Positions 1-10,414 are shown, counted from the first letter of the stretch. The stretch: 64,000 nt of DNA from Prochlorococcus marinus XMU1412 (GCF_017696315.1 NZ_JAAORJ010000004.1:568519-632518), one strand, 5' to 3'. Notes: generated by a model not told the origin, from the sequence alone. A program made the numbers and translations.

Positions 1-260
1 CCAACTATTACTTTACAGCTTGAATCCAAAGATCCTTTTACCGCAATAAATAAATCATGCTGTTCAGTCCATGAAAGAGTCGGAGATTCTCCAGTAGTGC
101 CACATAACACTATTCCGTCGGAACCGTTCTCATAAAGATAATTTGAGAGTTTAATAGCTAGTTCATAATCTACATCTCCACTTTCAGTAAATGGAGTAAC
201 CATTGCAGTCAATATTTTTCCAAATAGTGGGTTATTACACTCAGTTTTTTCTAGAATCAT
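1..260 (-). CDS. dapA: 4-hydroxy-tetrahydrodipicolinate synthase, N-terminal part (cut by window edge)
   Basis: This enzyme condenses pyruvate with aspartate semialdehyde in the lysine/diaminopimelate pathway. About 86 residues are visible, read leftward from the ATG at 258-260. They include the AMVTPF opening strand and the GTTGES phosphate/substrate-binding motif typical of the DapA family. The catalytic lysine lies beyond the window edge. The start overlaps the asd stop by four bases (ATGA), so the two genes are very probably co-transcribed and translationally coupled. Their products act in consecutive steps, which supports both names. Confidence 0.92.
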   Translation of the reverse strand, partial: MILEKTECNNPLFGKILTAMVTPFTESGDVDYELAIKLSNYLYENGSDGIVLCGTTGESPTLSWTEQHDLFIAVKGSLDSSCKVIV

Positions 261-1288
261 TTTTTTGGAATTAATAACTCAGCTATTTGAACAGCATTAA
301 GAGCTGCGCCTTTTCTTATTTGATCTCCACATAACCATAATTCTAATCCATTAGGCTGACTTATATCAGTTCTTAGCCTGCCAACAGCAACATTATCCCT
401 TCCCATAACGTCATTTGGCATAGGAAATCTATTATTTTTGTAATCCTCAATAATTTCAATTCCTGGAGATTTTTTTAATTCTTTAAGTGCATCTTTAGGC
501 TCAACTACTCCAGCAAATTCAATATTGATCGATTCAGAATGTGCTCTTAGTACTGGAACTCGAACACATGTAGCAGAGATCCTTAAATCAGAAATATTTA
601 ATATTTTCCTGGTCTCATTAACCATTTTCATCTCTTCTTCGCAGTAATTATTTGCAAGCATTGGTGAATTATGTAAAAACAAATTAAAAGCCAGTGAATA
701 TGGCAAAACTTCACTTTTTTGAGGATTACCATGAAGGTATTTTTCAGTTAAAAGTTTGAGTTCCTCCATCGCTAATTGGCCTGCCCCACTTACAGATTGA
801 TATGTTGAGACAACAACTCTTTGAATAGTAGAAAGTTTATTTAATGGAGCTAAAACTAATGTCAACAAAATTGTAGTGCAGTTTGGATTAGCTATTACCC
901 CATCATGATTAAGTGCTTCACTAGCATTAACTTCAGGAACTATAAGAGGTACATTCTTATCTAATCTAAAAGCGCTTGAATTATCTATCAATAAAGCATT
1001 TTGTTCGATAATGGTAGACAACCATTTTTTTGAAATACTTCCACCAGCTGAAGCTAAAACTAAATCAAGATTCAGAAATTCTTCCTTAGTTGTTTTTTTT
1101 GTAACTAATTCTTCACCTTTCCAAATAATTTTTTTTCCTTCTGAACGTTCTGATGAAAGCAAGACCAATTCTGATATTGGGAAATCACGTTGTTCAAGAA
1201 TTTTCAGTAATTCAGATCCCACAGCACCTGAAGAACCTAAAACAGCAACTTTTAATGGCCTATTAGGCAAATACGGAGATTGTCTCAC
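257..1288 (-). CDS. asd: Aspartate-semialdehyde dehydrogenase
   Basis: It reduces aspartyl-phosphate to aspartate semialdehyde, the branch point to lysine/peptidoglycan and to threonine/methionine. The 343-residue length is usual. The N-terminus has the NADP-binding GSSGAVG loop (about residues 18-24), and the catalytic cysteine is in the NPNCTT motif near residue 137. The start is a GTG at 1286-1288; no better in-frame ATG precedes the Rossmann strand. It lies immediately upstream of dapA with a four-base overlap, forming a two-gene lysine unit divergent from tig. The 1289-1412 gap must hold promoters for both directions. Confidence 0.96.
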   Translation of the reverse strand: MRQSPYLPNRPLKVAVLGSSGAVGSELLKILEQRDFPISELVLLSSERSEGKKIIWKGEELVTKKTTKEEFLNLDLVLASAGGSISKKWLSTIIEQNALLIDNSSAFRLDKNVPLIVPEVNASEALNHDGVIANPNCTTILLTLVLAPLNKLSTIQRVVVSTYQSVSGAGQLAMEELKLLTEKYLHGNPQKSEVLPYSLAFNLFLHNSPMLANNYCEEEMKMVNETRKILNISDLRISATCVRVPVLRAHSESINIEFAGVVEPKDALKELKKSPGIEIIEDYKNNRFPMPNDVMGRDNVAVGRLRTDISQPNGLELWLCGDQIRKGAALNAVQIAELLIPKK

Positions 1289-1412
1289 ACTTTAAAATGA
1301 TTTTTATAAATAGATTGACTATTTTTTTTACTTTATCAAAAAATTAACTTTCAAGGAAATCACATAATGTGAAATAATTAAGGTTCGGCTCATAGTAATA
1401 AATTAGAAAAAC

Positions 1413-2846
1413 ATGGCTAAAGATGCACTAATAGTCAAAACAACTCCTCTGCCTCAAAGTAGAATTTCATTCGAATTAGAAATACCATCTGAGACATGCA
1501 AAACGTGTGTAAATGAAACAATCAGTTCTATCAGTCGTTCGGCTAAAATTCCGGGATTTAGACTTGGTAAGATTCCTAAACAAGTCTTAATCCAAAGAAT
1601 TGGCATTACACAATTACATGCCTCTGCTCTGGAAAAAATTATTGATAAATCATGGCAAGAAGCGTTAAAAATAAAATCTATAGAGCCACTAAGTGAGCCA
1701 GAATTGGTAGATGGATTTGAATCTTTACTTGCAAAGTTTAGTCCTGAAAAACCACTCAAGGTTACTCTTCAAACTGATGTTGCCCCAGAATTAAAACTTA
1801 AAAAATCCAAAGGACTAAGTGTTGAAATATCAAAGACAAAGTTTGATCCTAAGTCAATAGATGAAGCGCTAGAAAAATCTAGAAATCAGTTTGCAAACAT
1901 TATTCCAGTTACCAATAGAGCAGCAAAATTAGGAGATATTGCTGTAGTTAGTTTCAAAGGAAAATATAAAGATTCCGGGAAAGAGATTGATGGTGGAACA
2001 AGTGAATCAATGGATCTTGAGTTAGAAAAGAACAAAATGATTCCCGGTTTCGTTGAGGGAATCGTAAAGATGAAAATTGGTGATACTAAAACACTTAACC
2101 TTAAATTTCCTGATGATTATTCTCATGAGGATTCAAGAGGCAAAGAAGCAATTTTTGAAGTAAATCTTAAGGATCTTAAGGAAAAAGAATTGCCTGAACT
2201 TAATGACGATTTTGCAAAACAGTCTGGCAACAAAGAATCATTAAAAGAGTTAAAGAAAGATATTGAAAAGCAACTTAAAGATAATTTTAAAAAAACTCAA
2301 AAAGATATCAAAATTGAAGCTTTATTAGATGCCTTAACAGACGAATTGGTTGCTGAAATTCCAAAATCTATGATTGATATAGAAGTGAGGAATAATATTG
2401 AACAAACCGCTCAAAGATTTGCTCAACAAGGTCTTGATGTAAAATCTACTTTCACTCCGGAATTAGTTAAGTCATTAGCAGAGTCCACAAGGCCTCAAGC
2501 TGAAAAAAATGTTCAAAGAAATTTAGCTTTAAAAGCATTATCTGAAACAGAAAACATAAAAGTCGAGAAAGATGAAATTGATTTAAAAATGAAAGATTAT
2601 GAAGATGCAATCTCTCAATCTTCAAAACAAATAGATATTAAAAGATTAGAAGAAGTAGTAAGTAACGATCTACTCAAAGAAAAATTAATAATTTGGCTTG
2701 AAGAAAATTCTGAAGTAAAAGAAAAAACTACAAAAACTTCTAAAGCTACAAAAACCTCCAAAACATCAAAAGCAGCAAAAACTACGACTAAAAATACAAA
2801 AACTACAGGAACTACAAAAACTCGAAATAAAAAAGAAAAAAAATAA
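1413..2846 (+). CDS. tig: Trigger factor, ribosome-associated chaperone and peptidyl-prolyl isomerase
   Basis: Trigger factor binds at the ribosomal exit tunnel and shields nascent chains. The N-terminal ribosome-binding domain carries the signature GFRLGKIP near residue 48. An FKBP-type PPIase domain follows (about residues 165-250, with GDIAVVSFKGK), then the helical C-terminal chaperone arms. The protein is 477 residues, slightly long for the family because of a roughly 40-residue C-terminal tail made almost only of lysine, threonine, serine and alanine. It heads a chaperone/protease group with clpP and clpX, an order also common in other bacteria. Confidence 0.96.
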   Translation: MAKDALIVKTTPLPQSRISFELEIPSETCKTCVNETISSISRSAKIPGFRLGKIPKQVLIQRIGITQLHASALEKIIDKSWQEALKIKSIEPLSEPELVDGFESLLAKFSPEKPLKVTLQTDVAPELKLKKSKGLSVEISKTKFDPKSIDEALEKSRNQFANIIPVTNRAAKLGDIAVVSFKGKYKDSGKEIDGGTSESMDLELEKNKMIPGFVEGIVKMKIGDTKTLNLKFPDDYSHEDSRGKEAIFEVNLKDLKEKELPELNDDFAKQSGNKESLKELKKDIEKQLKDNFKKTQKDIKIEALLDALTDELVAEIPKSMIDIEVRNNIEQTAQRFAQQGLDVKSTFTPELVKSLAESTRPQAEKNVQRNLALKALSETENIKVEKDEIDLKMKDYEDAISQSSKQIDIKRLEEVVSNDLLKEKLIIWLEENSEVKEKTTKTSKATKTSKTSKAAKTTTKNTKTTGTTKTRNKKEKK

Positions 2847-2911
2847 TTTATGAAATTTCCTACTAATTAAACAAAAACCCCCTAAATTATTTATAAGACG
2901 AAAACTAATTT

Positions 2912-3556
2912 GTGAACTCAGAAAAAAAACATTTAATCCAAAGCTCAATAAGTTCTTACGAAAGTAATCATAAAACTATTGCCGCTGTTCCCACCGTTAT
3001 AGAACAATCAGGTAGAGGTGAACGAGCTTTTGATATATATTCAAGATTATTGAGGGAAAGAATAATTTTTTTAGGTACTGGAATTAATGATCAAGTATCT
3101 GACTCCCTTGTTGCACAATTATTATTTCTTGAAGCTGAAGATCCCGAAAAAGACATACAAATATATATCAATTCTCCTGGAGGCTCAGTAACTGCAGGAA
3201 TGGCCATTTACGATACCATGCAACAAATATCGCCTGATGTAGTGACAATATGTTTTGGAGTAGCCGCAAGTATGGGGGCATTTCTACTTTCTGGAGGAGC
3301 AAAGGGGAAAAGATTGGCTTTACCTAATTCTAGGATTATGATTCATCAACCTCTGGGAGGTGCACAAGGTCAAGCAGTAGAGATTGAAATACAAGCTAAA
3401 GAAATACTTTTTCTCAAGAAAACATTAAATTCACTTTTAGCTGAACATACTGGTCAACCTTTAGAGAAAATTAATGAAGATACAGAAAGAGATTACTTTT
3501 TATCCCCCTCTGAAGCAGTCGAATATGGATTAATTGATAAAGTTATCAAAAAGTGA
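2912..3556 (+). CDS. clpP: ATP-dependent Clp protease proteolytic subunit
   Basis: This is the serine peptidase that forms the tetradecameric Clp barrel. The catalytic triad is visible as Ser120 (in AASMGA), His145 (in MIHQPLG) and Asp194 (in ERDYF), so it is an active ClpP and not a ClpR-type inactive paralogue. The start is the GTG at 2912. The N-terminus extends about 25 residues before the conserved [11 protein letters not shown] block, consistent with a propeptide-like segment. It sits 65 bases after tig and 105 bases before clpX, its likely partner. Cyanobacteria encode several ClpP paralogues, so the paralogue number is not assigned here. Confidence 0.96.
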   Translation: MNSEKKHLIQSSISSYESNHKTIAAVPTVIEQSGRGERAFDIYSRLLRERIIFLGTGINDQVSDSLVAQLLFLEAEDPEKDIQIYINSPGGSVTAGMAIYDTMQQISPDVVTICFGVAASMGAFLLSGGAKGKRLALPNSRIMIHQPLGGAQGQAVEIEIQAKEILFLKKTLNSLLAEHTGQPLEKINEDTERDYFLSPSEAVEYGLIDKVIKK

Positions 3557-3661
3557 CAAGGGGTTCTGATTTTTTAAGAATATGATGACGAATCGATATT
3601 TATGAGCAATCCTAGTGAATAGGGAATATTTAACACCTTTCACTTTAAAAACTTATAATCG

Positions 3662-5029
3662 ATGGCTAAATTCGACGCCCATCTTAAATGTTCATTTTGC
3701 GGGAAGTCACAAGACCAAGTAAGAAAGCTTATAGCTGGTCCTGGGGTTTATATCTGTGATGAGTGCATAGACCTTTGTAATGAGATTCTCGACGAAGAAC
3801 TACTTGATAATCAAGCGAACACAAACAACTCTCCACAAGTAAAAAAGAAATTACCAACTGATAATCCAAAAAAATCTGTTCCTTTAGAATTAACCTCAAT
3901 TCCTAAGCCATTAGAAATAAAAAGTTTTCTAGATAATCAAGTTGTTGGACAAGAATCTGCAAAAAAAATATTATCAGTAGCCGTATACAATCACTACAAG
4001 CGATTAGCTTGGAAAGTTAAAGAAGATAGTAAAAATAGCAATTCAACTGATTCACAAGCAACTAAATTACAAAAATCAAATATTTTACTCATCGGCCCTA
4101 CTGGAAGTGGAAAAACATTATTGGCGCAAACTTTAGCAGAGTTTTTAGATGTTCCTTTTGCAGTAGCTGATGCAACGACTTTGACAGAAGCTGGATATGT
4201 TGGGGAGGATGTAGAAAACATACTTTTAAGACTTCTACAGAAATCAGAAATGAATGTAGAACTAGCTCAAAAAGGAATTATATATATTGATGAAATAGAT
4301 AAAATTGCAAGAAAAAGCGAGAATCCTTCAATTACTAGAGATGTCTCCGGTGAAGGGGTACAGCAAGCATTATTAAAAATGCTTGAAGGAACAATTGCTA
4401 ATGTGCCACCTCAAGGCGGAAGAAAACATCCTTATCATGACTGCATCCAAATTGATACGAGTCAAATACTATTTATTTGTGGGGGAGCTTTTATAGGTTT
4501 AGAGGATATCGTTCAAAAGCGTATGGGTAAACACTCTATAGGATTTACCACCAATTCAGATCAAAACAAAATTGATACAAAAAAAATAGTAGACCCAAGA
4601 GATTCCCTGAAAAATTTAGAATTAGATGACTTAGTGAAATATGGCCTAATTCCAGAATTTATTGGAAGAATTCCGGTTTGTGCTGTATTAGATCGTCTTA
4701 CTAAAGAAACTTTAGAATCTATTTTAACTCAACCAAGAGATGCATTAGTAAAGCAATTCAAAACTTTGCTAAGTATGGATAATGTTGAATTATCATTTGA
4801 GCCTGATTCTGTTGAAGCGATAGCAAATGAAGCATACAAAAGAAAAACAGGTGCAAGAGCATTAAGATCAATAATTGAAGAGCTAATGCTAGACATAATG
4901 TACACTTTGCCTTCTGAAGAAAATGTAAAAGAATTCACAATTACGAAAAAAATGGTAGATAATCTGTTCTCATCTAAAATTGTTAAACTACCTTCAGGAT
5001 CAAAAAGAATCATCAAAGAGTCTGCATAA
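3662..5029 (+). CDS. clpX: Clp protease ATP-binding subunit ClpX
   Basis: ClpX is the AAA+ unfoldase that recognises substrates and feeds them into ClpP. The N-terminal C4 zinc domain is intact (Cys10, Cys13, Cys32, Cys35). The Walker A motif GPTGSGKT is at residues 145-152, followed by a Walker B motif (YIDEIDKI) and the C-terminal sensor II region with GARALRS. The 455-residue length fits cyanobacterial ClpX, which has a longer linker between the zinc and AAA+ domains than the E. coli protein. The gene follows clpP, supporting a ClpXP function. Confidence 0.97.
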   Translation: MAKFDAHLKCSFCGKSQDQVRKLIAGPGVYICDECIDLCNEILDEELLDNQANTNNSPQVKKKLPTDNPKKSVPLELTSIPKPLEIKSFLDNQVVGQESAKKILSVAVYNHYKRLAWKVKEDSKNSNSTDSQATKLQKSNILLIGPTGSGKTLLAQTLAEFLDVPFAVADATTLTEAGYVGEDVENILLRLLQKSEMNVELAQKGIIYIDEIDKIARKSENPSITRDVSGEGVQQALLKMLEGTIANVPPQGGRKHPYHDCIQIDTSQILFICGGAFIGLEDIVQKRMGKHSIGFTTNSDQNKIDTKKIVDPRDSLKNLELDDLVKYGLIPEFIGRIPVCAVLDRLTKETLESILTQPRDALVKQFKTLLSMDNVELSFEPDSVEAIANEAYKRKTGARALRSIIEELMLDIMYTLPSEENVKEFTITKKMVDNLFSSKIVKLPSGSKRIIKESA

Positions 5030-5067
5030 AATTAGAGTTTAATTTTTTTAATTGAATCCCTAATTTT
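5028..5067 (+). terminator. AT-rich inverted repeat after clpX, possible weak terminator
   Basis: The arms AAAATTAG (5028-5035, touching the clpX stop) and CTAATTTT (5060-5067) are complementary, with further AT pairing possible inside. There is no GC core, so as a terminator it would be weak. It lies between clpX and dnaX and could equally be chance in such AT-rich DNA. Confidence 0.25.
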
Positions 5068-5086
5068 TCTAATTAATGAAAAATAA

Positions 5087-6844
5087 ATGCCAAATATACA
5101 TAAGCCTTTTCATCAAAAATATAGACCAAATAACTTAGACGAACTGGTTGGGCAAAAATTTATATCCATTACACTCAAACAAGCTCTATTAACAAAAAAA
5201 ATTGCTCCTGCATATCTTTTTAATGGTCCAAGAGGCACTGGAAAAACATCGAGTGCAAGAATATTTGCAAAATCTCTAAATTGCCAGGCATTCGACCAAC
5301 CTACGATAACTCCTTGTTGTAAATGTGACTTATGTAGACAAATTACAGATGGGAGCGCTCTAGATATTATCGAGATTGATGCCGCATCAAATACAGGAGT
5401 AGAAAATATAAGAGAAATTATAGAAAGAGCGAGATTTGCACCTACTCAAGCGAGATGGAAAGTCTATGTAATTGATGAATGTCATATGCTTTCAACGGCA
5501 GCTTCAAATGCTTTACTGAAAACTATTGAAGAACCGCCCTCAAGAGTTGTATTTATACTTGCTACGACAAATCCTGAGAGAGTATTAAATACAATAAAAA
5601 GTAGATGCCAAAAGTTTGATTTCAGAAGAATAAGCCCTAGTGATATTTTTGAACATTTATCAGAAATCGCCGAAAAAGAATCGATTAAGTACGAAGTTCA
5701 GGCGTTAAAAATGATTGCAAAAAGGTCTAATGGAGGTATGAGAGATGCACAAAGCCTCCTTGAACAATTGAATCTTTTACCTGAAGGGATAACAACTAAT
5801 AATATCCAAAACCTCCTAGGAGAAGTATCAGAAAGTGAATTAACAAATCTGATTAAATCATTGGTTGAGAATAATCCAGAGTCATTAATTGACACCTGCA
5901 ACAAATTATATGATGCCGGAAACGAACCTCTTCAAATAATTATCGGATTATTGAACATAACAAGAGATCTACTATTACACACTAATAATAATAAATATTC
6001 AGATCTTTATTATACGTCTGATGAATTTCGAGATGAGTTAGATAAAATCTCAAAAACAATAAATAAATCCACAATAATTAATTGGCATAATAATCTGAGA
6101 AATATTGAATATCAAATCAAATCAAGTGATAATCCAAGGCTTTGGTTTGAAATACATTTAACTGGTCTTCTGGATAGTCAAGAGATAAATAGTTTTGAAA
6201 ATAAACAAGAAAGTAAAAATAATACGACTGAGGAGAAGCATGAAAGTAAAAAAAACATTCCAATTAATAAAAAAAATATTTCAGATGAGATGCCAAAACC
6301 AAGTATCCAAGAAGAGATAAAGCACAAGGAATTGATCGAAAAAAAAGACGAAAAATTAGTAAAATTTGAAGTTCTTGAAAAAGAAAGTATTGAAAATATT
6401 TCTGAAAATGACCAAAATAATCCTGGATCAAATTTAAAAGATAAATGGGAATTAATTCTTTCTAAAGTAGAGTTACCATCAACAAGAATGTTACTTTCAC
6501 AACAAGCCGAACTTGAAAGTATTGATTCGGAAAAAATCACAATTGCATTATCTCCAAACTGGGAAAGTATGATAAAAAGCAGAAAAGTTATAATTGAAAA
6601 TACTGTAAAAAAGATATTTGGAGATGGAATAATACTTAAATTTTCAACCAAACAATTAAATAAAAGTAACCCAACAAACACTCCAGAAATAACCCAAAAT
6701 GAAGTAAATAATTTCCCACCAATAAAAAAAATAGAACCAAAAACTAATTCGTCAACAAAAATATCTAACGAGGAAACTTATGATGATAGTTCAAAAAACT
6801 TAGCAAATTTTTTTAATGGAGAAATTATAGAAATTGATGAATAG
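5087..6844 (+). CDS. dnaX: DNA polymerase III subunit gamma/tau
   Basis: This is the clamp-loader ATPase of the replicase. The AAA+ core is complete: Walker A GPRGTGKT at residues 47-54, zinc-module cysteines around residues 66-83, Walker B DECH at 130-133 and an SRCQ sensor. After about residue 365 the sequence becomes a low-complexity Lys/Glu/Asn-rich linker, followed by a small ordered block near residue 450-530 and an acidic tail. The total of 585 residues is within the bacterial range. No intein is present. The stop is one base from the stop of the convergent glycosyltransferase gene. Confidence 0.96.
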   Translation: MPNIHKPFHQKYRPNNLDELVGQKFISITLKQALLTKKIAPAYLFNGPRGTGKTSSARIFAKSLNCQAFDQPTITPCCKCDLCRQITDGSALDIIEIDAASNTGVENIREIIERARFAPTQARWKVYVIDECHMLSTAASNALLKTIEEPPSRVVFILATTNPERVLNTIKSRCQKFDFRRISPSDIFEHLSEIAEKESIKYEVQALKMIAKRSNGGMRDAQSLLEQLNLLPEGITTNNIQNLLGEVSESELTNLIKSLVENNPESLIDTCNKLYDAGNEPLQIIIGLLNITRDLLLHTNNNKYSDLYYTSDEFRDELDKISKTINKSTIINWHNNLRNIEYQIKSSDNPRLWFEIHLTGLLDSQEINSFENKQESKNNTTEEKHESKKNIPINKKNISDEMPKPSIQEEIKHKELIEKKDEKLVKFEVLEKESIENISENDQNNPGSNLKDKWELILSKVELPSTRMLLSQQAELESIDSEKITIALSPNWESMIKSRKVIIENTVKKIFGDGIILKFSTKQLNKSNPTNTPEITQNEVNNFPPIKKIEPKTNSSTKISNEETYDDSSKNLANFFNGEIIEIDE

Positions 6845-6845
6845 A

Positions 6846-8147
6846 TTAAACTCCAGTATGAAGAGTCTTTCGCCAAAGTATCTTTTTGGGAAAAATAGAC
6901 ATCTTGATAGTTACCCAAGGGATTACTAAAAACCAATGTGATAAATAAAAAACCGATACAAATACCATCAAAAAATTGCTTTTTTGCAATACAGGTACTT
7001 CACTTTTACAAGAAGAACCGTACCAAAAAGCAATTCCAGATAACATAAAAGCTGTAAATGAAATAGGCCAGTAAATTGGTGAATCTAAAAAAGCAATACT
7101 GAAAACTAAATCAAAAATAGAAATGATTGGTAATGCATATTGCAAGATGAAAAAATAAGTTAAATCAAATTTCTGCAAATAATCAATTTTATTAGTAAAT
7201 AATTGATCTCCATAATCGAAGAATCTTTGCAACCCCCCCTCTGCCCATCTTTGCCTTTGCGCTAATAAAGCATTTAAATTTTCAACTGCCTCCTCCATGA
7301 CTGGAGGATCCCATAAGATTCCAATTTTAGATTTTGATAATAATAATCTTAAACTCAAATCAAGATCATCTGTAACTGTATCTTCATTAAAAGAACCACA
7401 TGCTAATAATGTTTCTTTTTTAATTAATTGACCATTTCCCCTTAATTCGGAAACTCCAGCAACTGATAATCTTCCATATTGAAAGATTGCATCCATAGCC
7501 ATCTCCATTGACTGACAGGAAGTTAAAAAATTCTTACTTACATTTGTTACTGATTTTCTTAGTTGAACTGCAGACCAATCACCCTCTTCTACAAAACTAA
7601 ATAACCTTATCAAAGAATCTTGTTTTAATTCAGCATCAGCATCCAAAACTAATAGCCATTCACCATGGGTAAATTTCAAGGCATAATTCAAAGCTCCTGA
7701 CTTTCCTCCTCCTGCATTTGGAGAACGACTTATGACTTTTAGCTTGTCATATTGTCTAGATAATCGATCTAAAATTAAGGGCGTCTTATCAGAACTACCA
7801 TCATCGATTATGTAAATATTTAATTTATTGGTTGGATAATCTAAACTAAATAATCTTTCAACTAATCTTGATATGACATTCTCTTCATCTCTAGCTGCAA
7901 CTAAAATATCAAGCACAGGTAACTCTTTATTGCTAATTCTTCTGCTTACAGTATTTAAAACATTGTTCCTTTTGAAATTTCTAGAAATAACTATTAAACC
8001 GTAAAAAACAATCACAAAAGAAAGAGTCAATATTATGTAAAAGAAATTTTCGATATTGTTAGCATGAGGAATAAAAGCGACTAAAAAACAAGCACTAAGA
8101 AATATAAACGACTTCAATCTTCGATTTTTATAAAAACCCTTACTCAT
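6846..8147 (-). CDS. Membrane-bound family 2 glycosyltransferase
   Basis: This looks like a processive inverting glycosyltransferase with its catalytic domain on the cytoplasmic side. Two N-terminal hydrophobic segments (about residues 12-28 and 34-54) are followed by a GT2 domain with DDGSSD (115-120), DADAE (169-173), TDDLD (259-263) and the QRQRW motif (297-301) typical of cellulose/hyaluronan synthase-like enzymes. Several more hydrophobic segments follow after residue 325. The substrate cannot be read from the sequence. It lies 12 bases downstream of a secreted SpoIID-domain gene on the same strand, which suggests a cell-wall or exopolysaccharide role. Confidence 0.85.
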   Translation of the reverse strand: MSKGFYKNRRLKSFIFLSACFLVAFIPHANNIENFFYIILTLSFVIVFYGLIVISRNFKRNNVLNTVSRRISNKELPVLDILVAARDEENVISRLVERLFSLDYPTNKLNIYIIDDGSSDKTPLILDRLSRQYDKLKVISRSPNAGGGKSGALNYALKFTHGEWLLVLDADAELKQDSLIRLFSFVEEGDWSAVQLRKSVTNVSKNFLTSCQSMEMAMDAIFQYGRLSVAGVSELRGNGQLIKKETLLACGSFNEDTVTDDLDLSLRLLLSKSKIGILWDPPVMEEAVENLNALLAQRQRWAEGGLQRFFDYGDQLFTNKIDYLQKFDLTYFFILQYALPIISIFDLVFSIAFLDSPIYWPISFTAFMLSGIAFWYGSSCKSEVPVLQKSNFLMVFVSVFYLSHWFLVIPWVTIKMSIFPKKILWRKTLHTGV

Positions 8148-8159
8148 AAAAGTAAATTG

Positions 8160-9713
8160 TTAATTACTTAACTTCCATTGAGACAATATCTCAAATTTTC
8201 TTAGTTTTGCATTTCGATAGTAATGATTCAATATTTGTTCATAAGAGAATCCTAATTTAGCCATTTCAATTGCTCCTGACTGAGATAAACCTACACCATG
8301 ACCGAAACCTCCTCCTCTCAAAAGCCATAAATCATCATTTAATTTATTAATAGTAAACAAATTACTAGGTATAAAATTTAATACCCGTCGAATATCATCT
8401 TTAACAAGAACAATAGATTTATTACCCTTGTCCGTTTGTATTTCCAATTTTGTCACTCTGCCACTAGACCCACGTTCAATAGAATTTAAATCCAAAACAT
8501 CTTCATTAATATTTATAAGTTTGTTTTTAATTAACTTTTCTTTAATTTCAAGATTAGAAATTTTCTTATTCCATCGAAAAAGAGAATGATTACTCCCATA
8601 AAACTGTTCTTTATCAAAATCTAAAAAATTATTTAAATAAGATTCATTTGTAATTGGAAGTTTAAAAATTTTATTTAATGATTTAGAACCATCAATGATT
8701 GAATTGAAATAAGAATAATCTTGAATTTGCCAAGACTCGCCTGCAGTAGCAGATACTCCACCATTAGAGCCATGGTAAAAAGCATTTATTGGTTGATTTT
8801 CATGAGTGAGAATTAAATTTGAAGTTTCGTCTATGGCTTTTTGTACGTTTTTATATGAAATTTCAGAAGGCTTATAAACTTGGCATTGAGTGCTTATACA
8901 TAAATGATATTTATCCATATTAAATCTATCAGAATTAAATATGCCCCAAGTTCTTGCAATAACTGCTTGAGCCTTGAGTGCTTCTAAAGGAGAATTCGGT
9001 CCAATTTCATATGGCAAAACACCTGCCAAATAGTCATCAAATTCAATTTTTTGAACTAAGGTCCAAGTTCCATATAAATCCTTTATTAAATAAAAATTTT
9101 TGCCAAAATTTACACCATTTATTTTTATTTTCTCTTCAGAATAAATATATATAGGACCTTCAAGTTGCATACTACTGTAGTCATTTCTAAGAAGAGGAGT
9201 AATTTGAAAATTTTTTATTTTTCTGAAAATCTTATTTTTCAATTCAAACTCTGGCAGATCATCTTGAAATGGAATCCATACTTCCCAATTCTTAGGGTAG
9301 GCAACAGTAGTCTCAAATCCTTTATCTCTTAGTTTGTCTGATTGTTTTTTTGCCGATTCATAGCTAGCAAAAGGACCAAAAACAATTCTTTCAATTGTTT
9401 TTGGATTTTTGACGGGAATATCCGCCCAGGTAATATTTATCTGTTTTGATTTATGTTTAATACCGTTGGACGATATCAAATTTAAAAAACCTTTATTAGT
9501 TGTAAAGTTTATATTCTTTTTCTCCGAAAAACTATCATTCTCGCCGCCTAAATGTTGCTTTAAACCAATTAAAAATTTTCCTTTTTTAATTTCATTATGG
9601 AGTTCAACCTTTAGTAATTCTTCTCCTTTTGCATTTGAAATAAATTTAGTGTTTATTATTAAAAGAGAAATAAAGCCTAAAAATAAGTTTAAAAAGGCAA
9701 ATTTAAGTTTCAT
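8160..9713 (-). CDS. Secreted SpoIID/LytB domain protein with SPOR-like region
   Basis: The protein begins with a lysine, then a hydrophobic stretch (about residues 5-28) that reads as a signal peptide or anchor. A SPOR-like segment (about 105-150, with VFGPFASYESAKKQ) would bind peptidoglycan glycan strands. The SpoIID/LytB amidase-enhancer fold follows, with LPYEIGPNSPLEALKAQAV near residue 235, an SNGGVSATAGESW block, and the C-terminal GGGFGHGVGLSQSGA motif. SpoIID relatives are murein lytic transglycosylases or amidase enhancers, so a role in wall remodelling outside the membrane is likely. It is probably co-transcribed with the GT2 gene and is divergent from rpmI. Confidence 0.85.
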   Translation of the reverse strand: MKLKFAFLNLFLGFISLLIINTKFISNAKGEELLKVELHNEIKKGKFLIGLKQHLGGENDSFSEKKNINFTTNKGFLNLISSNGIKHKSKQINITWADIPVKNPKTIERIVFGPFASYESAKKQSDKLRDKGFETTVAYPKNWEVWIPFQDDLPEFELKNKIFRKIKNFQITPLLRNDYSSMQLEGPIYIYSEEKIKINGVNFGKNFYLIKDLYGTWTLVQKIEFDDYLAGVLPYEIGPNSPLEALKAQAVIARTWGIFNSDRFNMDKYHLCISTQCQVYKPSEISYKNVQKAIDETSNLILTHENQPINAFYHGSNGGVSATAGESWQIQDYSYFNSIIDGSKSLNKIFKLPITNESYLNNFLDFDKEQFYGSNHSLFRWNKKISNLEIKEKLIKNKLININEDVLDLNSIERGSSGRVTKLEIQTDKGNKSIVLVKDDIRRVLNFIPSNLFTINKLNDDLWLLRGGGFGHGVGLSQSGAIEMAKLGFSYEQILNHYYRNAKLRKFEILSQWKLSN

Positions 9714-9749
9714 AAATTAGAACTTTCCTTATCAATTAAAAACTTTAAT

Positions 9750-9778
9750 TTGCACCAATGCGTATAAAGGTTTAGATT
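9750..9778 (+). promoter_or_regulatory. Candidate sigma70-type promoter for rpmI-rplT
   Basis: TTGCAC (9750-9755) and TAGATT (9773-9778) are separated by 17 bases, 27 bases before the rpmI ATG. The position and spacing fit a housekeeping promoter in the divergent gap before the ribosomal protein operon. This is pattern matching only. Confidence 0.35.
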
Positions 9779-9804
9779 ATCCTAATTAAACACATTTGAC
9801 TTAA

Positions 9805-10002
9805 ATGTCTAAACTAAAAACTCGTAAATCAGCTGCCAAAAGATTTAAAGCTACTGCGACGGGTAAATTCATGAGAAGAAGAGCTTTCCATAATCATTTA
9901 CTTGATCATAAAAGCTCAAAATTAAAAAGACATCTATCAACAAAAGCCGTAGTTGATGAAAGAGATGCTGATAATGTAAAATTAATGATTCCATACGCAT
10001 AA
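9805..10002 (+). CDS. rpmI: 50S ribosomal protein L35
   Basis: A short, very basic protein of the large ribosomal subunit. It is 65 residues, the normal length, with the family opening [19 protein letters not shown] and the [12 protein letters not shown] block. It is followed 28 bases later by rplT, the usual L35-L20 pairing. infC, often upstream in other bacteria, is not here. The gene is divergent from the SpoIID gene. Confidence 0.97.
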   Translation: MSKLKTRKSAAKRFKATATGKFMRRRAFHNHLLDHKSSKLKRHLSTKAVVDERDADNVKLMIPYA

Positions 10003-10030
10003 ATCTTTAACCAATTTTTATTAGATATTC

Positions 10031-10378
10031 ATGGCACGGGTAAAAAGAGGCAACATAGCCAGAAAAAGAAGAAACAAAATCTTAAATCTTGCAAAAGGTT
10101 TTAGAGGCGGCAACAAAAATCTTTTCAGAACCGCAAACCAAAGAGTGATGAAAGCTCTTTGTAATGCGTATAGGGATAGAAGAAGAAGAAAAAGAGATTT
10201 TAGAAGACTTTGGATCTCTAGAATTAACGCATCTGCGAGAATAAATGGAACAAACTATAGCAAGTTAATAAATGGGATGAAAAATGCAGAAATTATCATC
10301 AACAGAAAAATGCTTGCTCAATTAGCCTTAAACGATCCTAAGTGTTTTGAAAAAATTGTTTCTTCCGTTAGTAAGTAG
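10031..10378 (+). CDS. rplT: 50S ribosomal protein L20
   Basis: A 23S rRNA-binding protein essential for early assembly of the large subunit. It is 115 residues with the diagnostic [18 protein letters not shown] opening and the [13 protein letters not shown] segment. It is translated from an ATG 28 bases after rpmI, almost certainly as one operon. In other bacteria L20 represses this operon through a leader structure; the short leader here shows no obvious equivalent. Confidence 0.97.
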   Translation: MARVKRGNIARKRRNKILNLAKGFRGGNKNLFRTANQRVMKALCNAYRDRRRRKRDFRRLWISRINASARINGTNYSKLINGMKNAEIIINRKMLAQLALNDPKCFEKIVSSVSK

Positions 10379-10414
10379 AAAAAAGAATATAATCTAGAAA
10401 AGTAATTATAAATA

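Noticed and set aside
6178-6681. 167-residue antisense ORF in the dnaX linker
   Set aside because: It mirrors the Lys/Glu/Asn-rich tau linker, yielding a Phe/Leu/Ser-rich pseudo-membrane sequence with no real features.
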